Notes: generated by a model not told the origin, from the sequence alone. A DNA stretch of 64,000 nucleotides from Provencibacterium sp. (GCA_022792175.1 JAAWAN010000026.1:37298-101297), one strand, 5' to 3'; counted from the stretch's first letter, positions 26,246 through 37,067 are shown. Numbers and translations are program-made.

Positions 26246-26294
26246 AAAACCGTCCGCGCGGGGGCTCTTTAGAACCTCCTGCGCGGACGGTTTA
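26246..26294. terminator. bidirectional terminator
   Basis: AAACCGTCCGCGC and GCGCGGACGGTTT form a 13-bp stem around 21 bases between the MFS gene and the end of the V-ATPase operon. Confidence 0.8.
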
Positions 26295-26310
26295 CTTATA
26301 ATCCGGATGC

Positions 26311-26964
26311 TTATTCCCCGGAAGCCCGGCTCTCTGCCACCATCATGTCTTTAATCTTCATCAGGCGGGAGAGGTTGCCGCGCTCGTTTTCCTCGAGCTT
26401 CATGGTAATGTGCTTAATCGTTTCCTGAAGCATGGGGATCTGTACATACTCCAGTGCGTTGACGCGGCGGCGGGTCTTCTCGATTTCCTCCGCCAGCAGC
26501 TGGGCGCTTTTCTCCATCTGCGCAAGCTGCAGCAGGTAGGGGAGCACATCCCGCAGAGCGGCAACCGAGCTGTCCAGCTCGCCCGAGGTGAAGTTAAAGC
26601 CATAGGAGTAAATCTCCTGCAGGTGCTCCACGTCGGTGGAGAACTGAAAGACCGGCACGTTGACGCTCATCACGTTGCGTGTCTGTACATCCAGCTCGAC
26701 ATTCTCCTTCGGCAGCATCAGCGCCTCTTCGAGCATTTCGGGGGACATGACCGCGCTGGCCACCGCAAAGCCGGAATACATCCGCATAACCTTCTGCTCC
26801 ACAATCTCGCGGAACTCCTTGTTCTTGCGGACAAGCTCGAGGAACTTTTTCATCAGGTCATCGCGCTTGTCCTTCAGGAGCTTGTGGCCGCGGGTCGCAG
26901 TTTTCAGCCGCTTTTTCAGGCGGGTGAGCTCCATGCGGGTGGGGCTGACGTTCATTTTGGCCAT
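26311..26964 (-). CDS. ntpD: V/A-type ATPase subunit D
   Basis: The 217-residue central-stalk subunit starts MAKMNVSPTRMELTRLKKRLKTA and is nearly all alpha-helical coiled coil, the signature of subunit D, which couples rotation of the membrane ring to the catalytic head. AGGGAGGGG precedes the ATG. Last gene of the operon, 15 bases after ntpB. Confidence 0.95.
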   Translation of the reverse strand: MAKMNVSPTRMELTRLKKRLKTATRGHKLLKDKRDDLMKKFLELVRKNKEFREIVEQKVMRMYSGFAVASAVMSPEMLEEALMLPKENVELDVQTRNVMSVNVPVFQFSTDVEHLQEIYSYGFNFTSGELDSSVAALRDVLPYLLQLAQMEKSAQLLAEEIEKTRRRVNALEYVQIPMLQETIKHITMKLEENERGNLSRLMKIKDMMVAESRASGE

Positions 26965-26979
26965 GGCCGTTCCCCTCCC

Positions 26980-28356
26980 TTACGCGTTGGTCGGAAGATA
27001 CTTATCGATATATTCCGGCTTAATGCGCTTGAGCTCGGTGCGCGGAAGAATGGAGAGCAGCTTCCAGCCGATTTCAAGCGTTTCGGAGATCGGGCGGTCG
27101 GTGGCGAAGCCCTGGGAAACATATTCCTTTTCAAAGGCATCCGCGAACTTGGCATACAGCTTATCGGAGTCGGAGAGCGCCGCTTCGCCGAGGATGGTCA
27201 TCAGCTCCTTGGCGTCCTTGCCGCGGGCATAGGCCGCGAAAAGCTGGTTCATCGTGTTGGCGTGGTCCTCGCGGGTCTTGCCGGCGCCGATGCCCTTATC
27301 CTTGAGTCGCGAAAGGGAGGGAAGCACATCGATAGGCGGCATGACGTTCTTGCGGTACAGTTCGCGGGAGAGGATGATCTGCCCTTCGGTGATATACCCG
27401 GTCAGGTCGGGGATGGGATGGGTCTTGTCATCCTCCGGCATCGACAGGATCGGGATCATTGTGATACTGCCCTCAGAATCGGTCTTGCGGCCCGCGCGCT
27501 CATAGATGGTAGCCAGGTTGGTATACAGGTAGCCGGGATAGCCGCGGCGGCCCGGCACCTCCTTGCGCGCGGCAGAAACCTCGCGCAGCGCCTCGGCGTA
27601 GTTGGTGATGTCGGTCAGGATGACGAGCACATGCATATTCTTCTCGAAGGCCAGGTACTCGGCGGCGGTCAGCGCCATACGCGGGGTGGAGATGCGCTCG
27701 ATGGCCGGGTCGTTCGCCAGGTTGATAAACAGCACCGTGCGGTCCAAAGCGCCGGTTCTTCTAAAGTCGGAGATGAAGAAGTTGGCCTCCTCAAAGGTGA
27801 TGCCGATGGCGGCGAAGACGACTGCGAAGCGGCTGTCGGTGCCGAGCACCTTCGCCTGGCGGGCGATCTGGGCAGCGAGCTTGGCATGCGGCAGGCCGGA
27901 GCCGGAGAAGATCGGCAGCTTCTGCCCGCGCACCAGCGTATTCAGCCCATCGATGGCGGAAACGCCGGTCTGGATGAACTCATCCGGGTAGTCGCGGGCG
28001 GCGGGGTTCATCGGCACGCCGTTGATATCGATGCGTTTGTCCGGGATAATCTCAGGCCCGCCATCGATCGGCTCGCCCATGCCGGAGAAGACGCGTCCGA
28101 GCATATCCTCGCTCACCGGCAGCTCGAGCGAGTGGCCCAGAAAGCGCACCTTGCTCTGCTCCACATTGATGCCCGAGGAGCTCTCGAACAGCTGGACGAG
28201 GGCGTTGTCCCCATCCACCTCGAGCACCTTGCAGCGGCGGATTTCGCCGCTGGGCAGCTCAATCTCCGCCAGTTCATCATAGGTAACGCCTTCCACGTCC
28301 TTAACGAGCATCAGGGGGCCGGCGACCTCATAGATCGTGCGATATTCCTTAATCAC
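26980..28356 (-). CDS. ntpB: V/A-type ATPase subunit B (non-catalytic)
   Basis: The 458-residue protein has the subunit B order: N-terminal barrel ([24 protein letters not shown]), [18 protein letters not shown] in place of a Walker A, and [21 protein letters not shown]. It forms the non-catalytic partner of subunit A in the hexameric head. It starts with GTG (28356-28354), overlapping the ntpA stop by 4 bases, with GAGGAGG upstream. Confidence 0.96.
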   Translation of the reverse strand: MIKEYRTIYEVAGPLMLVKDVEGVTYDELAEIELPSGEIRRCKVLEVDGDNALVQLFESSSGINVEQSKVRFLGHSLELPVSEDMLGRVFSGMGEPIDGGPEIIPDKRIDINGVPMNPAARDYPDEFIQTGVSAIDGLNTLVRGQKLPIFSGSGLPHAKLAAQIARQAKVLGTDSRFAVVFAAIGITFEEANFFISDFRRTGALDRTVLFINLANDPAIERISTPRMALTAAEYLAFEKNMHVLVILTDITNYAEALREVSAARKEVPGRRGYPGYLYTNLATIYERAGRKTDSEGSITMIPILSMPEDDKTHPIPDLTGYITEGQIILSRELYRKNVMPPIDVLPSLSRLKDKGIGAGKTREDHANTMNQLFAAYARGKDAKELMTILGEAALSDSDKLYAKFADAFEKEYVSQGFATDRPISETLEIGWKLLSILPRTELKRIKPEYIDKYLPTNA

Positions 28357-30131
28357 TGCGCCTGTGCCTCCTCTTCCTTCGTCAGCGCGGCGAATTCCTT
28401 CTCCATTTCGCTGACGGTATCTTCATAGTAGCGGTTAAATTCGTTCTCCGGGATGAACTTGGCGCGGGCAATGCGCTCGCGCACCTCCATCGCGAAGAGG
28501 CTGTCGATGTGGGCGCCGTTATCGAGCGCATCCTTCGCCCGATGGTAATAAGAGAGCACCAGCTTTAGCAGGTGGGTCTGTTTGTGCAGCGAGGCGTAGG
28601 TATCCACATCGTCGAAAGCATTCTGCTGCAAAAAGTCCTCGCGCAGCGAGCGGGAGGATTCAAGAGTCAGCCGGTCGGGGGCAGACAGCGAGTCATAGCC
28701 GACGAGCTTGACAATCTCTTCGAGATCGGCCTCCTCCTGGAGCAGGCGCATCATCTCTTCATGGTGGTTAAGCCAATCGGGATCGATGTTTTCGTTCATC
28801 CAGACGCCGATATCATCGAGATACAGCGAGTAGCTGTCCAGCCAGCCGATAGCGGGGAAGTGCCGCTTATACGCCAGATCAGAGTTTAAGCCCCAGAAGA
28901 CCTTGACGATGCGTAGCGTCGCCTGCACGACCGGGTCGGAGTTATCGCCGCCGGCCGGGGAAACGGCGCCGATGGCGGTCAGGGTGCCCTCGCGTCCGTC
29001 GCTGCCCAGGCACTTGACACGGCCGGCGCGCTCGTAGAACTGCGCAAGGCGGCTGGTCAGGTAAGCGGGGTAGCCCTCTTCGCCGGGCATCTCCTCGAGG
29101 CGGCCGGACATCTCGCGCAGCGCCTCGGCCCAGCGGGAGGTGGAGTCGGCCATGATAGCGACCGAATAACCCATGTCGCGGAAATACTCGGCGATGGTGA
29201 TACCGGTGTAGATGGAGGCCTCACGCGCGGCAACCGGCATGTCCGAGGTATTGGCGATGAGTACCGTGCGGCACATGAGCGACTGGCCGCTCTTGGGGTC
29301 CTTGAGCTCCGGGAATTCGAGCAGAACGTCGGTCATTTCGTTGCCGCGCTCGCCGCAGCCGATGTAGACGACGATATCCACATCCGACCACTTTGCCAGC
29401 TGGTGCTGAACGACCGTCTTGCCGCTGCCGAACGGGCCGGGGACGGCGGCAGTACCGCCGCGCGCGATCGGGAATACCGAGTCGATCACCCGCTGGCCAG
29501 TAATCATCGGGCGGTCAGGGGGCATCTTCCCGGCGTTCGGGCGCTGGCGGCGCACCGGCCAGCGCTGCATCATCTGCACGGGCACGGTGGAGCCATCCGC
29601 CTTTTTCACGGTGGCGATGGTGTCGGTCACGGTGAACTTGCCGCTTTCTATGGTGGCAATCTCCCCTTCAAGGCCATAGGGCACCATGATCTTCTGCTCG
29701 ATGAGCACCGTTTCCTGAACGGTGCCGATGATGTCGCCCGCCACGACCTTGTCGCCGGGCTTTACTGTCGCCTTAAACTCCCAGAGCTTCTCGTGGTCGA
29801 GGGAGGTGACCTCCACGCCGCGCGTGATATTCGAGCCGGTAAGCTCCTTGAGCTTTTCGAGCGGGCGCTGAATCCCGTCATAGATATTTGTCAGCAGGCC
29901 GGGGCCGAGCTCGACCGAAAGCGGGCTGCCGGTAGAGACGACCTCGTCCCCCTTGCCGATGCCGGCCGTTTCCTCATAAACCTGAATGGAGGCGCGGTCA
30001 CCGTGCATCTCGATGATTTCGCCGATCAGCTTCTGACGGCCGACGCGCACCACGTCGAACATGTTTGCATCGCGCATGCCCTCGGCGATGACCAGCGGCC
30101 CGCTGACCTTTACGATTGTGCCTTGGCTCAA
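28353..30131 (-). CDS. ntpA: V/A-type ATPase catalytic subunit A
   Basis: The 592-residue protein has the Walker [18 protein letters not shown], the non-homologous insertion typical of A subunits (about 120-200), and [32 protein letters not shown]. It hydrolyses or makes ATP. The start codon is TTG (30131-30129) with AGGTGA eight bases upstream. Confidence 0.97.
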   Translation of the reverse strand: MSQGTIVKVSGPLVIAEGMRDANMFDVVRVGRQKLIGEIIEMHGDRASIQVYEETAGIGKGDEVVSTGSPLSVELGPGLLTNIYDGIQRPLEKLKELTGSNITRGVEVTSLDHEKLWEFKATVKPGDKVVAGDIIGTVQETVLIEQKIMVPYGLEGEIATIESGKFTVTDTIATVKKADGSTVPVQMMQRWPVRRQRPNAGKMPPDRPMITGQRVIDSVFPIARGGTAAVPGPFGSGKTVVQHQLAKWSDVDIVVYIGCGERGNEMTDVLLEFPELKDPKSGQSLMCRTVLIANTSDMPVAAREASIYTGITIAEYFRDMGYSVAIMADSTSRWAEALREMSGRLEEMPGEEGYPAYLTSRLAQFYERAGRVKCLGSDGREGTLTAIGAVSPAGGDNSDPVVQATLRIVKVFWGLNSDLAYKRHFPAIGWLDSYSLYLDDIGVWMNENIDPDWLNHHEEMMRLLQEEADLEEIVKLVGYDSLSAPDRLTLESSRSLREDFLQQNAFDDVDTYASLHKQTHLLKLVLSYYHRAKDALDNGAHIDSLFAMEVRERIARAKFIPENEFNRYYEDTVSEMEKEFAALTKEEEAQAQ

Positions 30132-30149
30132 ATTATTTCACCTACTTTC

Positions 30150-30470
30150 TTAGTCATTGAAGAGGATATCCGCACCTACAGCGCGTTCCACGCTGGCTTT
30201 TACGTTGCGGATTCCGAGCCCCAGCGTCCCATCCTTTGAAGGGAGGGGAATAATGGCGGGGATTTTATCGTTCTTATATTTTTCGAGGATATCAACGATT
30301 GGGGAGAGGGTCTGCTCGGTGATGAAGATAACTCCGTAATCATCCTTCGCCAGCCGGTCAACCAGCGTCCGGTCCTCAGCCGGGGAAGTGCTGATGAAGG
30401 TATGAAAGCCGACCGCTTTATAACCGAGAACGCTCTCCTTGTCGCCGATGACGGCGATTTTTTTGCGCAT
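30150..30470 (-). CDS. ntpF: V/A-type ATPase subunit F
   Basis: The 106-residue protein (KIAVIGDKESVLGYKAVGF, then DDYGVIFITEQTL) is the small central-stalk subunit F that binds subunit D. The start ATG has only a weak Shine-Dalgarno and lies 106 bases after ntpC, the widest gap in the operon. Confidence 0.93.
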   Translation of the reverse strand: MRKKIAVIGDKESVLGYKAVGFHTFISTSPAEDRTLVDRLAKDDYGVIFITEQTLSPIVDILEKYKNDKIPAIIPLPSKDGTLGLGIRNVKASVERAVGADILFND

Positions 30471-30576
30471 AGGGTTCTCTCAGCCCCCTTTTTGAAAGTT
30501 TTGCCTGCTTTGGCGGTTTTGCGAACCGGCTTCACGGTAAAGCAGCCGCGAAAAGCCGGAGAAAGGGTGCGGCGCT

Positions 30577-31587
30577 TCAGGCATAGGTCTCCCGCAGCCG
30601 TTCGCTGATTTTTTCCCGCTCCACGCCGGCCGCCTTGGAGGCGAGCACGATGCGGATCTGCTTGCCCTCGTTCTCCTTGGCAAGCAGGTAGGAAAGAACC
30701 GGCTCAAAGCCGAAGGAAACAAGGCGGCTGCGGCGCAGCAGAAGGACCTGGTAGTTATCCGCGCCCCGCTCGAATTCGGTCAGCGGCTTGCGGGGATTTT
30801 GCAGCCCTTCGAGCAGAGGAGCGAAGTGGCCCGAATATTCGGTTACGAAGAGCACATCCCGCAAAGCGTCAAATCCCTCGGCGGGATAGGCCTCAAAGAG
30901 CCGGTCGAGCGGCAGCTTGCCACCCTCGACAGCCAGCTGCCGAAAGAGGCCCACATCGCGCCCGATTCTTTTCAGGCGCACCGCCGTGCGCAGGTTTTCG
31001 ATATCGATATAGGTGCGCACAATATCGGTGAGAAAATCGAAATCGACTTCCTTCGCCTGGGAGAGCATTCCTTCGAGCACCGCCCGGTCGATGAGAACAT
31101 CCACTTTCTGCGGGTCGCCCGTTTTGGCGAGCGCTTCGGCCGCTTCGAGCGTGGCCTCTTTGAGCAGGCCAGGGAGAAGATCCGGCTTCTGCTCCCGTTC
31201 GCGCCAGGCGGCAAGCAGCGCTTCCGGCGCCAAAGTGCCGAGTGGGGAGAGGAGAGGGAGCGGGTCGCTTCCGAGTGCCTGCGATTTGATGATGGTCTTG
31301 AGGTTGTGCCCGTCATATTTGATGCGGAAGACATCGAGCGCCGGGCTGTTCCCGGTCAGCTCGCTGACCAGCGCCCAGCTGCGGGAAAGCATGTCGGCAA
31401 TCGCCTGCTCATAGCGGGTGGCCGGCAGGGAAGAATGCAGCGAAACATCGTTGGCCGTTTTGTAGCTTTCCTCGAGAGTCGCGGCATCCACCATCTTCTG
31501 GAAATCGCGTGCGGAGAGCATCTCCCGCTCGAGCGCACGCAGGCGGGCGGTCGCATAGAGATAGTCCACGTCTTTGATTCTTTTCAA
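30577..31587 (-). CDS. ntpC: V/A-type ATPase subunit C
   Basis: The 336-residue, mostly helical protein matches subunit C (d), the funnel that docks the central stalk on the membrane ring; it begins MKRIKDVDYLYATARLRALEREML. The start codon is TTG with GGAGGGG eight bases upstream. Assignment rests on operon position, length and the N-terminal motif. Confidence 0.9.
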   Translation of the reverse strand: MKRIKDVDYLYATARLRALEREMLSARDFQKMVDAATLEESYKTANDVSLHSSLPATRYEQAIADMLSRSWALVSELTGNSPALDVFRIKYDGHNLKTIIKSQALGSDPLPLLSPLGTLAPEALLAAWREREQKPDLLPGLLKEATLEAAEALAKTGDPQKVDVLIDRAVLEGMLSQAKEVDFDFLTDIVRTYIDIENLRTAVRLKRIGRDVGLFRQLAVEGGKLPLDRLFEAYPAEGFDALRDVLFVTEYSGHFAPLLEGLQNPRKPLTEFERGADNYQVLLLRRSRLVSFGFEPVLSYLLAKENEGKQIRIVLASKAAGVEREKISERLRETYA

Positions 31588-31605
31588 ATCTCCAACCCCT
31601 CCCGC

Positions 31606-32193
31606 CTAAAACTGGAGGAGCTCGATGACCTTCGGCTCAAGCTCATGGCGCATCCCTTCGCAAAGAACCTCAACGGTGCAGTTGGTATCCACATCGCCCT
31701 CGCGCAGGATGAGTCCGCCTTTAAAGGAACCTACCTCCGAGCTCAGCGAGCAGGTAGGCGCGCCTGCGCCCGAGAGCAGAGCGGATAAAAGCTCCCCGCC
31801 GACCGCTTTTTTGTCGCGTGCGTTGAGAATGATTTCCGCCGTTCCGGTCTGATATTTCTTCACCAGCTTCGCGAGCAGCGCAACATATTTTTCCTTCGGC
31901 ATCGAGGCGATTTCATCGGCTGCCAGCTCGAAGGCTTCGTTAATCATCTCGCGCTTCTGGCGCAGAAGGGCATTGCGCTCCTCAAGAGCGGACTGGCTTT
32001 GGGCGCGGGCAATAATTCCCTCCGCTTCCCTGCGGGCTGCCTCGGCAGTTTCTGCGCGCAGCGCGTCCGCCTGCCCCTGCTGCTCGCGCAGCAGCTCTTC
32101 GACCTTTTTGCGGGTGCTTTCGGCAAGCTCCTGCGCATAACCCTTGGCGTCGCTTTGGATTTTATCGGTCAGGTTTTGAAGCCCGTTCAACAT
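31606..32193 (-). CDS. ntpE: V/A-type ATPase subunit E
   Basis: The 195-residue protein has an N-terminal charged coiled coil (about 1-100) and a C-terminal globular head-binding domain, as in peripheral-stalk subunit E. AAAGGTGGTGTTTC precedes the ATG. It lies between ntpK and ntpC. Confidence 0.9.
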   Translation of the reverse strand: MLNGLQNLTDKIQSDAKGYAQELAESTRKKVEELLREQQGQADALRAETAEAARREAEGIIARAQSQSALEERNALLRQKREMINEAFELAADEIASMPKEKYVALLAKLVKKYQTGTAEIILNARDKKAVGGELLSALLSGAGAPTCSLSSEVGSFKGGLILREGDVDTNCTVEVLCEGMRHELEPKVIELLQF

Positions 32194-32245
32194 GAAACAC
32201 CACCTTTGCTTTTAATCGGGCCTGCCTGTTTCTTTGGGGGGCCGC

Positions 32246-32728
<483 letters not shown>

Positions 32729-34678
32729 TTAATTTTCCTCCTTGCTTTCGATGAGATTGTATTTTGTTTCAGGTTTAAAGGGGGTAAACGGCCTTCCGCC
32801 GCCTTCATAGAACTTGCCGAAAAACTCAACATACTGCAGGCGCGAGGTATGTACATAGGAGCCCAGCGCGTTGATGGCGAGGTTGAGAAAATGCCCGAAA
32901 AGGAAAATAACCAGAAAGAGCACCGCTCCGATGATATTTGCGCCCGGCAGCGTAGAGAGAATGTTGACAACGCTGGCGATAACGCCGGTCGCAAGTCCCA
33001 GTGCCAGAATACGTGAGTAGGAGAGGACATCCGAGAAATAACCCGTGATGTCGTAGAGGCTCATCACGCCCCCGGTGATTTTGCCGATGATGTTCGGCTT
33101 CTGCCGCCCCTGGGTGAGAACGAGGCCTATGGCGCCGATAATCGCCATCCATTTGCCGATTTCGAACGCTGTGCCGCCGAGCAGCATCAGCGGCAGGCCG
33201 ATGAGCACCAGATACCAGAGTCCGATATCGAATATCGCACCCTGCCAGTCCCCCTGACGCAGGCACAGATAGGCCTTGACGCCCATGCCCACAAACAGAT
33301 GGACAGCGCCGAAGATGAAGGAGATGATCATAATTGTCATCGGCTGCTGCAGCGGGTCGATAAGCTTCGGGACGGTGACATCCAGTCCGAAGAAGGTCTT
33401 CGAGAAAACGGTGATAATGTCGCCGAACCAGCTGCCATAAAGGGCACCCCAGATAACGGTTGAGATGCCGCACAGGCTGATAAGGCGGAACATCTTGTTG
33501 CCGAAGGTGCCTTTGCGGCTCATCTTTGCTGCAAAAAATCCGGCAATGGCCAGCACCAGGCCGTAGCCCGCATCCGAAAGCATCATGCCGAAGAACAGGA
33601 AGAAGAAGGGGGCAATGAGCGGATCCGGGTCGAGGGTCTGCGGATTGGGCAGGCCGTACATTTCGGTGATGACCTCAAACGGCTCGACGAGCGCATTGTT
33701 TTTAAAGCGCACGGGCGGGTTTTCCTCTGCCGCAGGCTTCTGGAATTCATAGCAGCAGGTAAACGGCTCAAGCGCCTTTTCCACGCGCTCCTTGTCTACC
33801 TCAGCCACCCAGCCGCAGACAGCGAAGGAACGCTCGGTGAGAAGCAGGTTCTGCTTGGCGCGCTGGGCACCGATAGCGGTGGAAAGCTGGTCAAAGGCAA
33901 GCTTTAAGAGCTTAGTGGACTGTGCCTGCTGCTGAAGAGAATCGGTCAGCACCTGAATGTTTTTCTCATACTGCCCGTTTTTCTGCTCGAGCCGCGCAAT
34001 ATTTTCCGCCGCCGTGCCGGTAAGCTCGGGGAGTGTTACAGGAAGACCTCCGCGCTCTTTAATGAGCGAAGCGGCCGCCTCCCGGTCCGCCTGCAGGGAG
34101 ATAACGGCGATATATCGCTGATCAGCATCGGCAGAGACCTCCTCGAGAGGGGCGCGCAGGTTATCCAGCTCCTGGCGCAGCTCATCCAGATTGGCCGTGA
34201 GAGGCAGGGTGTAGAGTGCTGCGGAGCAAAAGCGGGTGGAAAGGTGCTCGAGCGCAAGATCGAACCGCTGCCAGGGCAGAAGCATCTGCCGGGTGAACTG
34301 ATCGGCAGACTGGAAAGAGCGGACTTCTGCAATATTGGAAATGATTCCCTTGACCGAGGCCGCAATTTTGAGGGCTTCTTCGGTGGAATCGAGCGCTAAC
34401 ATGCTGTCGAGCGAAACCGAATCCTTTTTGGCAAAGAGCTTTGCCTTGGGCTCATACTCTCTGAGTACCCCCAGCGCAGAGGAGATTTCTGAGAGCTTGC
34501 CTTCATATTCGTAGATGGCGGGGGCGTCGCGTCCAGCGAGGGCGCCCAGCTCCTCAAAACCATCCAGCTCCTCGGGTGGGACCATCTGCACGCAGCCAAG
34601 GCCCATAAGGCGGTCCATAATGGACTGCTTATCTTCGGAGAGGGCATAGAGCATGAGCTTTTCCATTTTGAGTATCAT
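32729..34678 (-). CDS. ntpI: V/A-type ATPase subunit I (a)
   Basis: The 649-residue protein has a cytosolic N-terminal half with coiled coils (about 1-330) and a C-terminal membrane half with about eight helices, including the GYGLVLAIAGFFAAKMSRKG and YFSDVLSYSRILALGLATGVIA regions typical of subunit a. It forms the ion half-channels against the ring. It overlaps the ntpH stop by 4 bases. Confidence 0.95.
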   Translation of the reverse strand: MILKMEKLMLYALSEDKQSIMDRLMGLGCVQMVPPEELDGFEELGALAGRDAPAIYEYEGKLSEISSALGVLREYEPKAKLFAKKDSVSLDSMLALDSTEEALKIAASVKGIISNIAEVRSFQSADQFTRQMLLPWQRFDLALEHLSTRFCSAALYTLPLTANLDELRQELDNLRAPLEEVSADADQRYIAVISLQADREAAASLIKERGGLPVTLPELTGTAAENIARLEQKNGQYEKNIQVLTDSLQQQAQSTKLLKLAFDQLSTAIGAQRAKQNLLLTERSFAVCGWVAEVDKERVEKALEPFTCCYEFQKPAAEENPPVRFKNNALVEPFEVITEMYGLPNPQTLDPDPLIAPFFFLFFGMMLSDAGYGLVLAIAGFFAAKMSRKGTFGNKMFRLISLCGISTVIWGALYGSWFGDIITVFSKTFFGLDVTVPKLIDPLQQPMTIMIISFIFGAVHLFVGMGVKAYLCLRQGDWQGAIFDIGLWYLVLIGLPLMLLGGTAFEIGKWMAIIGAIGLVLTQGRQKPNIIGKITGGVMSLYDITGYFSDVLSYSRILALGLATGVIASVVNILSTLPGANIIGAVLFLVIFLFGHFLNLAINALGSYVHTSRLQYVEFFGKFYEGGGRPFTPFKPETKYNLIESKEEN

Positions 34679-34989
34679 ACGCTATCCACAATCCTTTCCA
34701 TTACAAACCGCGCAGCAGCCCGGGTTTTTTCCCGACCCTGTTCTTTCAGGAGCGCCGCCTTTTTTAAAGCCTCAGCGGTGGCTTCTTTCTGGAGGGCGGC
34801 TGCCTGCGTTTCAGCAGCGGCTACCGTTTTGCGGGCCTCTTCCATGGCCTCATGCCGCGCCTTTTCAATGAGCTCCTTGCCCTGACGAAGCGCCTCGGCC
34901 TGTGCATTTTTGGCGGCCTGCTGTGCATCGGAGCGCATGGAAAGCGCCTGCTGTTCCGCATCCACGATTTTCTGCATGATTTCCTGCAA
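34675..34989 (-). CDS. ntpH: V/A-type ATPase subunit H (G-like peripheral stalk)
   Basis: The 104-residue protein is one long Ala/Gln/Glu/Lys-rich coiled coil (AEQQALSMRSDAQQAAKNAQ onward), as expected for the peripheral-stalk subunit that pairs with subunit E. First gene of the operon. The start is TTG 34989 with AGGTGGTGA six bases upstream; an ATG four codons later is possible. Confidence 0.88.
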   Translation of the reverse strand: MQEIMQKIVDAEQQALSMRSDAQQAAKNAQAEALRQGKELIEKARHEAMEEARKTVAAAETQAAALQKEATAEALKKAALLKEQGREKTRAAARFVMERIVDSV

Positions 34990-35200
34990 AATATCACCAC
35001 CTTTATTTCCAAAATAGTTGCATGGGCACGCTGGATTTCACCATATCTGGCCGCGTCAGACAGCCGGATACAGAGCCTGCAGGCTGGGAAACAACACTTT
35101 CTTATTCCCGGATGCTAACTGCGCCCGCCGCCCTCTTAAAAACAGACGGCAGAGTTTTTGCTGCTGCCTTTCCCTCCTTCTTTATGCCGCAGCTGGCATC

Positions 35201-35242
35201 GGATGGGAGCGGCAGAAACCGGTTTGTTAAAGCTCCGCATCC
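35201..35242 (-). promoter_or_regulatory. structured leader hairpin of the V-ATPase operon
   Basis: Near the 5' end of the roughly 265-base leader, minus-strand GGATG-C-GGAGC pairs with GCTCC-CATCC (10 bp, one bulge), with an inner AAACCGGTTT. A second hairpin ATGCC/GGCAT and a third GGCAG/CTGCC followed by GTCTGTTTTT come next, the last resembling a weak terminator. I cannot assign a known riboswitch. Confidence 0.5.
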
Positions 35243-35261
35243 TCTTTCTGCAGTTATATTA

Positions 35262-35290
35262 ATAATAGTAAAAAAAACCAGATTAGTCAA
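35262..35290 (-). promoter_or_regulatory. promoter of the V-ATPase operon
   Basis: Minus-strand TTGACT (35290-35285), 17-base T-rich spacer, TATTAT (35267-35262). Confidence 0.8.
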
Positions 35291-35405
35291 CCGGCTTTGT
35301 AGATTTAAAGGCAGTTAAATTGAAAGTTAAAAAATTAACGATCCGATTTTCCGATCGCCCCGCCCGCCTGCCAGAACCGTTTTCAGGGGAAAGTCATAGG
35401 ATAAT

Positions 35406-35471
35406 ACCGGCAGGGAAAACAGACCTGCCGGCAGGCGGCCATGCAAAACGGCCTTCTCCTTTGCATGGCCT
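35406..35471 (+). promoter_or_regulatory. two hairpins upstream of dpsA
   Basis: CCGGCAGG/CCTGCCGG (35406-35430) and an 11-bp GGCCATGCAAA/TTTGCATGGCC stem (about 35437-35471) stand just before dpsA. Neither has a U tract. They could act in the dpsA leader. I see no clear vegetative promoter for dpsA, consistent with a sporulation sigma factor, but I cannot identify the site. Confidence 0.4.
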
Positions 35472-35503
35472 TCCAAGGAATACAGCGGGCGGGGGCTTTT
35501 ATC

Positions 35504-36373
35504 ATGGTGGAAAAAAAGGGTGCGGCGGTTTTTGGCGGGGATCTTCGCCAATGCTGCCTCTGCAATCTTCTGGCACAGGAGGAGGGCGAGGTTTACGCCC
35601 TGTATTTTGACCAGTGCGGGGAGCTGGATAAGCGGGTAAAGCGGGTGCAGCCGGATGAGCTGCCTGAAATAGGGCTTGCAGTCTTTCCGCTGCCGGCATT
35701 CTGCGGCGGGGAGAGGCTGAATGCGCCCTTCTGCCCGTCGCCTCCGCTCTGGGAGAGCTGTCTGGACTACATAAAGCCGGGCGCATGGGTGCTGGGCGGA
35801 ATGCTTCCCGCGCGCTTTTGCGAGCTGGCAAAGCAGCGGGGACTGCATGTGGCAGACTATTATATGCGCGAGGAGCTGAGTGTTCTCAACTGTATCCCGA
35901 CTGCGGAGGGCGCGCTGGAAATTGCCATGCGGGAGACCTCTCGGACGATTTTCGGTGCGCGGGCACTGGTAACAGGCTTCGGACGGGTAGGCAAGGCGAT
36001 GGTAAAGCTGCTTCTCGGCTGCGGCGCAAAGGTCACGGTGACTGCGCGCAGGCAGGAGGACCTGGCCTGGGCCCGCATGACGGGAGCGGCTGCGGAGCCG
36101 ATGGAGAAGCTGGCAGCTGCAGCGGCGGACGCAGATTTGATTTTTAATACGGTGCCGGCCTGCCTTTTTGGGCGGGAGATATTGGCGGGGCTGCCAAAAG
36201 AATGCCTGCTGATTGATCTGAGCTCCAAACCGGGCGGGGTGGATTTTGAAGCGGCAAAGGAGCTGGGGGTCCGGGTTATCTGGGCGCTCTCGCTCCCCGG
36301 AAAGGTTGCCCCGCTCACAGCGGCGGAGATTATCCGGGATACGATTGATCATATTCTGGAGGAATGGGAGTGA
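35504..36373 (+). CDS. dpsA: dipicolinate synthase subunit A
   Basis: The 289-residue protein (from MVEKKGAAVFGGD) matches SpoVFA/DpsA: N-terminal GGD region, central LSVLNCIPTAEGALEIAM, an NAD(P)-binding GFGRVGKAMVKLLLGCGAKV, and DLSSKPGGVDFEAA. With DpsB it makes dipicolinic acid from dihydrodipicolinate in the mother cell for the spore core. The frame is open to an ATG at 35441, but that lies within a hairpin and relatives start near 35504. Direct evidence that the organism makes endospores. Confidence 0.92.
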   Translation: MVEKKGAAVFGGDLRQCCLCNLLAQEEGEVYALYFDQCGELDKRVKRVQPDELPEIGLAVFPLPAFCGGERLNAPFCPSPPLWESCLDYIKPGAWVLGGMLPARFCELAKQRGLHVADYYMREELSVLNCIPTAEGALEIAMRETSRTIFGARALVTGFGRVGKAMVKLLLGCGAKVTVTARRQEDLAWARMTGAAAEPMEKLAAAAADADLIFNTVPACLFGREILAGLPKECLLIDLSSKPGGVDFEAAKELGVRVIWALSLPGKVAPLTAAEIIRDTIDHILEEWE

Positions 36374-36494
36374 GGCCCGTCCGACATCCCCAAAAGTCTG
36401 CCTGTATCCGGCAGACAGCCGCTTTTTCAGAATCACAAAAAGGGCGGAGACCGCCGCAGGAGGGCAGTCTCCCGGAAAGGAATGAGGATTGAAA

Positions 36495-37067
36495 ATGAAC
36501 AAAATCCGGTTGGGCTTTGCCATGTGCGGCTCCTTTTGTACCTTTGAGCGGGTGCTGCCGCAGATGGAAAGGGCTGTGGAGCTGGGCTATGAGGTACAGC
36601 CGGTGCTCTCGGAATTTTCCTACAGCACCGATACCCGCTTTGGGAAGGCGGGCGATTTTGTCAGACGGATTGAAGAAATCTGCGGGCGGCCGGTGATTCA
36701 CACTATCTATGAGGCCGAGCCGATCGGGCCGAAAAAGCTGCTGGATATTCTGCTGGTAGCCCCCTGTACCGGCAATACGCTGGGCAAGCTGGCAAACGGT
36801 ATTACCGATACATCGGTAACGATGGCGGTGAAGGCGCATCTGAGAAACCAGCGTCCGGTCGTAATCGCCGTTTCCACCAATGATGCACTGGGAGCGGCCG
36901 GGAAAAATATCGGTATGCTGCTGAACCAGAAAAACATCTATTTTGTTCCGATGCGGCAGGATGATCCGGTGCAGAAGCCACAGTCGATCGTCGCTGATTT
37001 TACACAGATTCCGCAGGCAGTCGAGTGCGCATTCAAGGGCGTTCAGATGCAGCCGGTTATTAGTTGA
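36495..37067 (+). CDS. dpsB: dipicolinate synthase subunit B
   Basis: The 190-residue flavoprotein-fold subunit (SpoVFB/DpsB) has GFAMCGSFCTFERVLP, LLVAPCTGNTLGKLANGITD and VAVSTNDALG. The ATG at 36495 has GAGG seven bases upstream; a TTG two codons earlier is less likely. It follows dpsA by about 120 bases. Confidence 0.93.
   Translation: MNKIRLGFAMCGSFCTFERVLPQMERAVELGYEVQPVLSEFSYSTDTRFGKAGDFVRRIEEICGRPVIHTIYEAEPIGPKKLLDILLVAPCTGNTLGKLANGITDTSVTMAVKAHLRNQRPVVIAVSTNDALGAAGKNIGMLLNQKNIYFVPMRQDDPVQKPQSIVADFTQIPQAVECAFKGVQMQPVIS

Noticed and set aside
26410..28428. 672-codon plus-strand ORF across ntpD and ntpB
   Set aside because: Antisense shadow of two certain V-ATPase genes caused by GC-rich third positions.
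35100..35242. Lysine or glycine riboswitch in the V-ATPase leader
   Set aside because: Some purine-rich strings look similar, but the conserved core sequences and pairing order do not fit.
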